DNA of 64,000 bases from Flagellimonas sp947499585 (lineage in GTDB: Bacteria > Bacteroidota > Bacteroidia > Flavobacteriales > Flavobacteriaceae): the NCBI RefSeq assembly GCF_044596045.1, contig NZ_CP138995.1:3844001-3908000 (forward strand). The letters run 5' to 3'. Positions within the stretch are counted from its first letter, which is position 1; each line of letters opens with the position of its first letter. This document shows, piece after piece, positions 35,432 to 42,365 of this stretch. Under the pieces are notes generated by a model. That model did not search any database and was not told the DNA's origin. It saw only the letters and a list, made by a program, of their open reading frames with translations. Both the position numbers and the translations under genes were made by a program.

Positions 35432-36052
35432 TTATAGATTAATGTTTGTTTCAGCTTCGGACAGTTGCATGGGATACATAGTGCGTATTTGATTAATCTT
35501 GACCTTTAACTCTGATTTGACTTCTGCGGCAGTTTCAGGATTAAAATATGCTTCTTCCATTTCTGCATAGTTTAAATTAAAAAGTCGTTTTGCCTCTCTA
35601 CTCCTAAGTTCATTATAAGCAGCGGTCAACTCATTTTGTACAAGTATATAAACTCCGTATGCAGCTTCCCTATCACTGTTTAGAGACACTATTGCCACAA
35701 CAGGGCTGTCCGACGCATTCGTGCTCCTATCTCCTTGGCAATAATCACAAAAACTACTATCTCCGCTAGGGATTCCACCATTATCTAAAAAAGCTATAGT
35801 GGCAGATTTTAAATCCTCTAAAGCAAGAGTTTCATTCTCTACAAAAAGTTCGTTGTTTTTGTTAAGGCTTACTCTAAAAATATTTCTCTCCTTAACCCTA
35901 ATAGGCGGAGTTGAATCTTTAGGTGGTAATTTTCTATCCAAACCAACATCGGTCTGGATTGTAGTGGTAACTAAGAAAAAAATCAATAGCAAAAAAGCAA
36001 TATCTGCCATTGAACCCGCATTGACTTCTGGGATTTCATTGTTTCTGGCCAT
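35432..36052 (-). CDS. ExbD/TolR-type biopolymer transport protein (long form, copy 2)
   Basis: A 206-residue protein starting MARNNEIPEVNAGSMADIAFLLLIFFLV, where the aspartate of SMADIAFL is the conserved proton-path residue in the single membrane helix. A 25-codon upstream extension of the frame lacks homology and is rejected. The periplasmic part includes a C-x-x-C motif (FCDYCQGD). It is the paralogue of the gene at 36719-37327 (similar NAGSMADIAFLLLIFFLVTTTI start and LSEAETN end). Between the two pairs is a terminator, so this pair needs its own promoter. Confidence 0.9.
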   Translation of the reverse strand: MARNNEIPEVNAGSMADIAFLLLIFFLVTTTIQTDVGLDRKLPPKDSTPPIRVKERNIFRVSLNKNNELFVENETLALEDLKSATIAFLDNGGIPSGDSSFCDYCQGDRSTNASDSPVVAIVSLNSDREAAYGVYILVQNELTAAYNELRSREAKRLFNLNYAEMEEAYFNPETAAEVKSELKVKINQIRTMYPMQLSEAETNINL

Positions 36053-36171
36053 AATAAAATGTTTTGTTGGAATTAATGATTCTATTATACCTGTAAAAGG
36101 TAAATAACAACAACTATTCCAAAACATTATACTATGCTGAAAACAAAATGATTATAAAATTGATTGCATAA

Positions 36172-36204
36172 AAAACGTCCCAAATTTATAATTTGGGACG
36201 TTTT
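36172..36204 (-). terminator. Terminator after the first ExbD pair
   Basis: A perfect 15-bp stem (AAAACGTCCCAAATT with its complement) and a 3-nt loop, 20 bp beyond the exbD stop on the reverse strand, with T-run. It divides the duplicated cluster into two transcripts. Confidence 0.87.
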
Positions 36205-36224
36205 CACTAAATCTAAGTTATTGC

Positions 36225-36707
36225 CTACTGCAAATTATTAAAAGCATTTCCTTCGTAAGTCGTATAGTTGACTTTTAGGGCATTTACTTCTCTTAATTGT
36301 TGTTTAATATCAGCGATAAGACCCATATTGGCCTCTTTATCAACCTTTAAAGCAGTAGTTAATACATTTTGTATTTCTTGAGGTTTCTTAGCACGCTCTG
36401 CAAGAATATAAGAACCTACTTCATCCACACTGGCATATTTATCATTCAATTGAATTTTTGGCTCTGTTCCAAAAACCTTTTGATATTCTCTTGTGGGCTT
36501 ACCCACATAGATATAAATCACCCTGTCCTTCTTCTCCAATTTCTTAATTTCCGTTGCATTAGGAAGCGTGTTTTCAACCATCAAAGAACTATCTTTCATC
36601 GTAGTAACCGTCATAAAAAAGAACAGTAACATAAACACGATGTCTGGCAATGAAGCAGTTGAAACTGCTGGCAAATCACCATCTTTCTTTTTTGCAAACT
36701 TTGACAT
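36225..36707 (-). CDS. exbD: ExbD/TolR-type biopolymer transport protein (short form, copy 1)
   Basis: A 160-residue protein with the conserved membrane helix ASLPDIVFMLLFFFMTVTTM and a periplasmic domain (ALKVDKEANMGLIADIKQQLREVNALKVNYTTYEGNAF). It follows the long ExbD by 11 bp. Together with the ExbB at 37805 it forms a complete proton-driven motor module. Whether this pair or copy 2 serves TonB, gliding or another envelope process cannot be told from the sequence. Confidence 0.9.
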   Translation of the reverse strand: MSKFAKKKDGDLPAVSTASLPDIVFMLLFFFMTVTTMKDSSLMVENTLPNATEIKKLEKKDRVIYIYVGKPTREYQKVFGTEPKIQLNDKYASVDEVGSYILAERAKKPQEIQNVLTTALKVDKEANMGLIADIKQQLREVNALKVNYTTYEGNAFNNLQ

Positions 36708-36718
36708 ATGTTTATACT

Positions 36719-37327
36719 TTAGTTAGTTGATGTTTCTGCTTCGGAAAGTTTCTGAGGAAACATTTCTTGAATGCGCTTTACTTTGTCCTTAAGATCATCA
36801 CGTACAGCTTTGGATGTTTCTGGATTCAAATATTCTGCCTCCATACTCGTGAAATCATCACCATACAAACGCTGAGCCTCACGGTTACGCAGGTCATTAT
36901 ATGCGCCAACCAACTCATTTTGTACAGTTATATAAGTAGCATACTTGGTTTCCCTATCGTTCTTTAGAGAAATAATTGCTTTTTCCGGATTATCCGATGA
37001 AGCTAAATCCTTTCTACCTTTACAATAGTTACATGATCCGTCACCGCCATTTTCTAAAAAAGCAACAGCAGCAGCTCTAAGATCTTTTAAATCCATCAAA
37101 TCATCTTCTACCAATAACTGACCATTTCTATTGATGTTAACAGTAAAAATGTTCTTCTGCTTAATAACCACATCAATATCTTCTGGCGGATCCATTGGAG
37201 GCAACATACGATCTAATCCTGCATCTGTCTCAATGGTTGTAGTAACCAGGAAAAAGATAAGTAATAAGAAAGCTATGTCTGCCATAGAACCGGCATTCAC
37301 TTCTGGTGCTCCTTTTCTTCTAGGCAT
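36719..37327 (-). CDS. exbD: ExbD/TolR-type biopolymer transport protein (long form, copy 1)
   Basis: A 202-residue protein (MPRRKGAPEVNAGSMADIAFLLLIFFLVTTTIETDAGLDRMLPP) with one membrane helix and the conserved aspartate in MADIAFLL. The periplasmic domain has a C-x-x-C (SCNYCKGR) that is also present in the paralogue, although surrounding residues differ, which suggests a conserved disulfide or metal site. It lies 12 bp after a small membrane protein and upstream of the short ExbD. Confidence 0.9.
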   Translation of the reverse strand: MPRRKGAPEVNAGSMADIAFLLLIFFLVTTTIETDAGLDRMLPPMDPPEDIDVVIKQKNIFTVNINRNGQLLVEDDLMDLKDLRAAAVAFLENGGDGSCNYCKGRKDLASSDNPEKAIISLKNDRETKYATYITVQNELVGAYNDLRNREAQRLYGDDFTSMEAEYLNPETSKAVRDDLKDKVKRIQEMFPQKLSEAETSTN

Positions 37328-37339
37328 AATTATATATTT

Positions 37340-37777
37340 TTACTTAACAAACATTTTTTTCAATCCTGGAAGCACCATAAGTGCAACAGCAATAACAGTA
37401 AGGATAAAAAATACGTTTAATCCCATACCTATATTCTTAACTGTACCTTCCGTAGCTCCTAGATTGGACATAGATTCTGCAACTTCTTTAGCTTCTTCAC
37501 CAGAAGAAAGTCCGTAAGAAATGGCAACAACAATTGCCAATCCACCAATACCAAATAATGCCTTTTTAAGACTACCTGGTGTGGCCAACAATTTTTGAAG
37601 TCCAAAAAACACTGTTGCAACCACTGCGATGGCCAACAGAATATACATGATAATGAACATGAAGTTCATCGCGCCACTATTTATTGCATCTGGATCATCT
37701 GCAGATGGCATAAAGAACCACAATGCTGCAGCTATCAACCCAATGGCAATAAGCGCTATTTTTATTAATTTATTCAT
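37340..37777 (-). CDS. Small membrane protein in the ExbB-ExbD operon
   Basis: A 145-residue protein with about four hydrophobic helices (residues 5-25, 37-62, 73-93 and 112-135) and a short basic end (GLKKMFVK). I recognise no named family, but its place between exbB (27 bp) and exbD (12 bp) indicates an accessory of the motor complex. It begins MNKLIKIALIAIGLIAAALWFF, which looks like an uncleaved signal anchor. Confidence 0.75.
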   Translation of the reverse strand: MNKLIKIALIAIGLIAAALWFFMPSADDPDAINSGAMNFMFIIMYILLAIAVVATVFFGLQKLLATPGSLKKALFGIGGLAIVVAISYGLSSGEEAKEVAESMSNLGATEGTVKNIGMGLNVFFILTVIAVALMVLPGLKKMFVK

Positions 37778-37804
37778 GACTCTCGATAGTTTTAAATTTC
37801 GTAA

Positions 37805-38539
37805 TTACTTTTTGTGTGCTGCCAACATATCTATTAAAGATATAGAGGAGTCTTCCATGTCATTTACGATACTATCGATTTTTGCAATAATATAGTTATA
37901 GAAAATTTGAAGAATAATCGCAGTGATCAAACCAAATACCGTTGTCAATAACGCTACCTGAATATCACCTGCAATCAAAGATGCACTCAAGTTACCTACT
38001 GCAGCAATTTTCTGGAAGGCCGCAATCATACCGATTACCGTACCCATAAACCCAAGCATAGGTGCAATAGCGATAAATAAAGACAACCAAGAAACGTTTT
38101 TCTCTAATTGACCCATTTGAACTCCACCGTAAGCAACAACAGCTTTTTCTGCAGATTCCAATCCTTCTCCAGCTCTATCCAATCCTTGGTAGAAAATAGA
38201 AGCAACAGGACCTTTTGTGTTTCTGCATATTTCTTTTGCAGCTTCTATACCGCCAGAAGCTAATGCATCTTCCACTTGTTGCTTGAGCTTAGCCGTATTG
38301 GTACTGGCCAAATTCAAATAAATAATTCTTTCAATCGCAACTGCTAATCCCAAAATCAAACATAAAAGTACAATTCCCATGAAAGCAGGGCCTCCTTGGA
38401 TAAACTGTTCTTTTAACACTTGAGTGAAACCTTTGCTAGCTTCAGCCGCAGCTTCTTCTTGTAACATAGCTGCTGATGCAGTCGTAGTTCCCAAAACAAA
38501 CATTCCGGCTACAGCCAGAGTAGAGGATATTTTTTTCAT
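37805..38539 (-). CDS. exbB: ExbB/TolQ/MotA-family proton channel protein
   Basis: About 244 residues. A signal-peptide-like leader (MKKISSTLAVAGMFVLGTTTASA) precedes three membrane helices (around 50-72, 145-170 and 185-210). The conserved ExbB segments are WLSLFIAIAPMLGFMGTVIGMI and LIAGDIQVALLTTVFGLITAIILQIFYNYI. I choose the ATG of MKKISS; a TTG three codons earlier is also possible. The leader peptide is common in Bacteroidetes ExbB proteins. It is the first gene of the motor operon; the serine tRNA lies upstream on the same strand. Confidence 0.93.
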   Translation of the reverse strand: MKKISSTLAVAGMFVLGTTTASAAMLQEEAAAEASKGFTQVLKEQFIQGGPAFMGIVLLCLILGLAVAIERIIYLNLASTNTAKLKQQVEDALASGGIEAAKEICRNTKGPVASIFYQGLDRAGEGLESAEKAVVAYGGVQMGQLEKNVSWLSLFIAIAPMLGFMGTVIGMIAAFQKIAAVGNLSASLIAGDIQVALLTTVFGLITAIILQIFYNYIIAKIDSIVNDMEDSSISLIDMLAAHKK

Positions 38540-38617
38540 CTCTTTCAAACTTAAATTTAGTTAGTTAATAATGTTAAAGATATAAAAATTTTATAATTGA
38601 AAAATTAAAATACCTAG

Positions 38618-38705
38618 CAGAGAGGAAGGGATTCGAACCCTCGATACACTTTTGGTGTATACACACTTTCCAGGCGTGCGCCTTCGACCACTCGGCCACC
38701 TCTCT
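38618..38705 (-). tRNA. tRNA-Ser (anticodon GGA)
   Basis: Read on the reverse strand this folds as an 88-nt class II tRNA. The acceptor AGAGAGG pairs with CCTCTCT, the discriminator base is G, and there is a D arm GGCCGAGTGGTCGAAGGC. The anticodon loop CTGGAAA has GGA, reading UCC/UCU. A long variable arm follows, and the T loop is TTCGAAT. CCA is not encoded. Confidence 0.97.
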
Positions 38706-38771
38706 ATTATTATAGTTAGGCTGCCCAATAAACAAAAAAATAATTAGTAAATAAAATTTGAGGCGTTAATT

Positions 38772-39803
38772 TTAGTGCATTTCACCGCGGAGCGATGTTT
38801 CAAAAATTGTCTTAAAGAGTTTACGGGAAACATTACTGCCCAAAAGGTACATAGCTTTGGTAATGGCAGCCTCCGTCGTAATATCCTTTCCGTTAATCAA
38901 TTGCATCTCTTTTAGCTTTTCACTGGTCTCGTAATGCCCCATTGAAACACCACCTCCAGAACATTGTGTTACATTAATAATATGTAATCCTCTGTCAATG
39001 GCCTCCTTAAGTTCATTTAGAAACCAATTATCCATTGGTGCATTTCCTGCTCCATAGGTTTCCAATACCACCGCTTTTAATCCAGATATATTCAAAATAT
39101 CCTTTAACACAGACCTATTAAGTCCTGGAAAAAGTTTTAATACTGCTATATTATCATCCATTTTCTTATGGACTTGCAAGGGTTTTATTTTATGGGACCT
39201 TTTAACAAGGTATGAATCATGAACTTTTAAATGCACACCCGATTCAACCAAAGGTGGGTGATTTAAGGAAGCAAAAGCTTCAAAATGCTCTGCATTAATC
39301 TTGGTTGTCCTATTTGCTCGATACAATTTATATTCAAAATACAGTCCTACTTCTTGCACAACCGGCTTTCCTTTTTCCTTTAAGGCTGCTATTTGAATGG
39401 ATGTGATCAAATTCTCTTTTGCATCAGTCCTCAAATCACCAATAGGAAGTTGAGATCCCGTAAAGATCACTGGTTTTGAAAGGTTTTCCAGCATAAAACT
39501 CAATGCAGAAGCAGAGTAACTCATGGTATCGCTACCATGCAGCACCACAAAACCATCATAGAGCTTATAATTATCTTCAATCATTGACGCTATTGTTGCC
39601 CAATGATCGGGATTCATATTAGAAGAGTCAATAGGTTCTTCAAAAGATATTCCCTTTATACTACAGTCCAATTGATTCAGTTCTGGAATATTTCCGACCA
39701 ACTCATCAAAATTAAAAGCTTTTAACGCTCCTGTTTTATAATCTTTAATCATACCGATGGTACCTCCGGTATAAATGAGCAGAATGTTTGTTTTGTTTTT
39801 CAT
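38772..39803 (-). CDS. ansA: Type I (cytoplasmic) L-asparaginase
   Basis: A 343-residue asparaginase of the type I group. The two catalytic threonine motifs are present: LLIYTGGTIGMIKD near the N-terminus and VVLHGSDTMSYSASALSFML, plus FTGSQLPIGDLRTDAKEN. There is no signal peptide, which fits the cytoplasmic type. It hydrolyses asparagine to aspartate and ammonia. It follows tatD by 7 bp on the same strand, so the pair is cotranscribed. Confidence 0.95.
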   Translation of the reverse strand: MKNKTNILLIYTGGTIGMIKDYKTGALKAFNFDELVGNIPELNQLDCSIKGISFEEPIDSSNMNPDHWATIASMIEDNYKLYDGFVVLHGSDTMSYSASALSFMLENLSKPVIFTGSQLPIGDLRTDAKENLITSIQIAALKEKGKPVVQEVGLYFEYKLYRANRTTKINAEHFEAFASLNHPPLVESGVHLKVHDSYLVKRSHKIKPLQVHKKMDDNIAVLKLFPGLNRSVLKDILNISGLKAVVLETYGAGNAPMDNWFLNELKEAIDRGLHIINVTQCSGGGVSMGHYETSEKLKEMQLINGKDITTEAAITKAMYLLGSNVSRKLFKTIFETSLRGEMH

Positions 39804-39810
39804 ATGAATT

Positions 39811-40578
39811 CTAAATACCGAAAACCTTTTTGGAATTATTCGTTGTTATTGAAGCTATCTCCTCTTCATCTATTCCATACACTATAGCAAGTTTTTCCAA
39901 CACCTTAATTATATAGGAACTTTCGTTTCGTTTTCCCCTATGCGGAACCGGAGCCAAATAAGGAGAATCTGTTTCTAGCACAATATGTTGCAACCCTACT
40001 TCATTTAAAAATGTATCAATTTTTCCATTTTTAAAGGTAACCACTCCACCAATACCCAACTTCATGTTATAGAATATGGCTTTATGCGCTTGTTCCAAAG
40101 TACCGGTAAAACAATGAAAAATTCCGTAAAGGTCTTCCCCTTTTTCCTGTTCTAAAATCTCAAAAATTTCATCAAAAGATTCCCGACAATGAATTACGAT
40201 AGGAAGTTGGTATTTTTTTGCAAGTTGAATCTGGCGCACGAAAGCATCCTGTTGTTGCCTTAAAAAAGTTTTGTCCCAATACAAGTCAATACCAATTTCC
40301 CCAACAGCACAAAAATTTCTTTCTGAAAGCATCTTCTCCACATGGGCCAATTCCTCTTCATAGTTTTCTTTGACATGGGTAGGGTGAAGCCCCATCATTA
40401 AATGAACGTTTTCTGGATACGTAGCTTCCAAATCCAACATAGCCTGTGTATAGGTGGAATCTATTGCAGGGATAAAAAAGCGTTTCACACCAGCTTCAAT
40501 TGCTGCTTTTATCATTGTATCACGATCCTCATCAAAAGCTTCACTATATAAATGTGTGTGCGTATCCGTTATAACCAT
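39811..40578 (-). CDS. tatD: TatD-family metal-dependent hydrolase
   Basis: A 255-residue amidohydrolase-fold nuclease. The metal-binding sites are all present: DTHTHLYSEAF (HxH), EIGIDLYWDKT (Glu), VIHCRES (His), FHCFTG (His) and LETDSPYLAP (Asp). TatD-type proteins act as 3'-5' DNases or in quality control. It leads the tatD-ansA pair and is divergent from the aspartic protease gene, with 37 bp between starts. Confidence 0.94.
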   Translation of the reverse strand: MVITDTHTHLYSEAFDEDRDTMIKAAIEAGVKRFFIPAIDSTYTQAMLDLEATYPENVHLMMGLHPTHVKENYEEELAHVEKMLSERNFCAVGEIGIDLYWDKTFLRQQQDAFVRQIQLAKKYQLPIVIHCRESFDEIFEILEQEKGEDLYGIFHCFTGTLEQAHKAIFYNMKLGIGGVVTFKNGKIDTFLNEVGLQHIVLETDSPYLAPVPHRGKRNESSYIIKVLEKLAIVYGIDEEEIASITTNNSKKVFGI

Positions 40579-40615
40579 AAAGCAAAAATAGGTTTATCTT
40601 TAATAAAAATAGTTG

Positions 40616-41059
40616 ATGAAATCCCTCAAAAAATTTCTGTCTTCCAAAAGCTATGTTCGTATCCCTTTGGTCTTGACGGAAACCAATCATTTTGAAATAG
40701 TGGCTAAAATTAATGGTGTTTCTGGTCGATTTATTCTAGACACCGGAGCTTCCAACACATGCGTTGGCATGGATAAAATTGATTTTTTTAAAATGATTTC
40801 TGAAGTTTCTGATATTAAGGCAGCTGGGGCTGGAGCCACAGAAATGGAAACTTTGGTATCAAGTAAGAACAAAATTCGGATTGGAGATTGGAAAAAAGGC
40901 AAGCAAAAAATAGTCTTGTTCGATTTGGTCCATGTCAACGAAGCATTAACCTCTCATAATTCCTTACCTGTTGATGGGATAATAGGTGGTGACGTCCTTA
41001 AAAAAGGGAAAGCGGTAATTGATTACGATAAAAAGTGTTTGTTTTTGAAAAACAAGTAA
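40616..41059 (+). CDS. Retropepsin-like aspartic protease (clan AA)
   Basis: A 147-residue single-domain aspartic protease fold. The catalytic motif FILDTGASNTCVG contains Asp42, and a second hydrophobic-hydrophobic-Gly motif (DGIIGGDVLKKGKAVIDY) near the end completes the half-site. Such proteins work as homodimers. There is no signal peptide or membrane anchor, so it would be cytoplasmic. The ATG at 40616 is preferred to the TTG directly before it. Substrates are unknown. Confidence 0.85.
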   Translation: MKSLKKFLSSKSYVRIPLVLTETNHFEIVAKINGVSGRFILDTGASNTCVGMDKIDFFKMISEVSDIKAAGAGATEMETLVSSKNKIRIGDWKKGKQKIVLFDLVHVNEALTSHNSLPVDGIIGGDVLKKGKAVIDYDKKCLFLKNK

Positions 41060-41105
41060 GACCTCACAAGCCCTCCTTCTACAAGCTCAGGATGACAGTT
41101 TGAGG
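41060..41105. repeat. Dispersed flavobacterial-type intergenic repeat, degenerate
   Basis: The segment contains CTTCTACAAGCTCAGGATGACA flanked by CCTCA and TGAGG. The ACAAGCTCAGGATGACA core is a sequence I know as recurring between genes in many flavobacterial genomes. It occurs once here, between two convergent genes, so its repeat status rests on memory and needs a genome search. Confidence 0.45.
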
Positions 41106-41113
41106 AAATGTCA

Positions 41114-42337
41114 CTATAGTTCCAATGCTTTTTTTACATTTCCATCCATCAACAATTCTTCTGGACTCTCCAAAGCTTCTTTAACCGCTACTAAGAACCC
41201 TACGGATTCTTTACCGTCTATGATTCTATGATCATAAGAAAGCGCCACATACATGATAGGTGCAATGACCACTTGCCCATCCTTAGCAATTGGGCGTTCC
41301 ACAATATTGTGCATTCCTAAAATAGCACTTTGCGGTGGGTTTATAATAGGTGTGGACAACATAGAACCAAATACACCACCATTGGTTATGGTAAAGGTAC
41401 CTCCTGTCATCTCATCTACGGTAATTTCCCCTTCTCTAGCTCTAATCGCTAAACGTTTCACCTCAGCTTCAACGCCTCTAAAGGTTAAATTCTCTGCATT
41501 CCTAATAACTGGAACCATAAGTCCTTTTGGACCGGAAACAGCTATACTGATATCACAAAAGTCATAAGACAGCATTTCTTTGCCATCTATCATAGAATTT
41601 ACGGCAGGATACAACTCCAATGCACGAACAACCGCTTTTGTAAAGAAGGACATAAAGCCTAAGCTTACTCCATGCTTTTCTTTAAAAGTCTCTTTGTATT
41701 GCTTACGCAACTCAAAAATTGGCGACATGTCAACCTCATTGAAGGTAGTCAACATGGCGGTTTCATTTTTCGCTGCAACCAAACGTTCCGCAACCTTTCT
41801 TCTTAGCATTGAAAGTTTAGAACGAGACTCTCCTCTACTCCCTCCTGTTGGTGACCCCATGGATGGAACCGCCTTCACAGCATCTTCCTTGGTTATACGA
41901 CCATCTCTCCCTGAGCCAGAAACCGTAGCGGACTCAATTCCTTTTTCATCAAGAATTTTCTTTGCAGCTGGTGATGGAGTTCCTGATGCATATGTCTCTT
42001 TCTTAACTTCAGCTGGTTTTGAAGCTTCTACCTTTACCGGTTCTTCCTTGGCTTCCTGTTTAACGGCAGGCGCTGCACCCGAATCTCCTTCTGGTTTAGC
42101 GGCGCTAGTATCTATAAGGCATACTACCTCACCCACGGCAACAGCGTCACCTTCTTCTGCTTTTAGTGTAATAATTCCACTTTCTTCCGCAGGAAGTTCT
42201 AAAGTTGCTTTATCTGAATCCACTTCAGCTATTGCCTGATCTTTTTCCACATAGTCTCCATCTTGCACCAACCATTCTGCAATTTCTACTTCTGTAATGG
42301 ATTCCCCTGGTGAGGGGACTTTCATTTCTAAAACCAT
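41114..42337 (-). CDS. odhB: 2-oxoglutarate dehydrogenase E2 (dihydrolipoyllysine succinyltransferase)
   Basis: A 407-residue E2 chain. The lipoyl domain (about 1-75) carries the lipoyl lysine in DSDKATLELPAEESG. A Pro/Ala/Lys linker leads to a peripheral-subunit-binding domain (ASGTPSPAAKKILDEKGI, about 118-155). The catalytic domain has the active-site SYDHRIIDGKESVGFL (HxxxDG). It transfers succinyl groups to CoA in the TCA cycle. It lies 28 bp after the E1 gene on the same strand. The E3 subunit is not in the window. Confidence 0.97.
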   Translation of the reverse strand: MVLEMKVPSPGESITEVEIAEWLVQDGDYVEKDQAIAEVDSDKATLELPAEESGIITLKAEEGDAVAVGEVVCLIDTSAAKPEGDSGAAPAVKQEAKEEPVKVEASKPAEVKKETYASGTPSPAAKKILDEKGIESATVSGSGRDGRITKEDAVKAVPSMGSPTGGSRGESRSKLSMLRRKVAERLVAAKNETAMLTTFNEVDMSPIFELRKQYKETFKEKHGVSLGFMSFFTKAVVRALELYPAVNSMIDGKEMLSYDFCDISIAVSGPKGLMVPVIRNAENLTFRGVEAEVKRLAIRAREGEITVDEMTGGTFTITNGGVFGSMLSTPIINPPQSAILGMHNIVERPIAKDGQVVIAPIMYVALSYDHRIIDGKESVGFLVAVKEALESPEELLMDGNVKKALEL

Positions 42338-42365
42338 CTTATTCTAGTTTTAATGCTTTTGTAAA

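Noticed and set aside
36053..36127. N-terminal extension of the long ExbD copy 2
   Set aside because: The paralogue begins at the equivalent of MARNNEIPEVNAGSM; the extra 25 codons contain two cysteines and no similarity.
41580..42239. 219-codon forward-strand frame antisense to odhB
   Set aside because: Long only because of the codon bias of the real odhB gene on the other strand.
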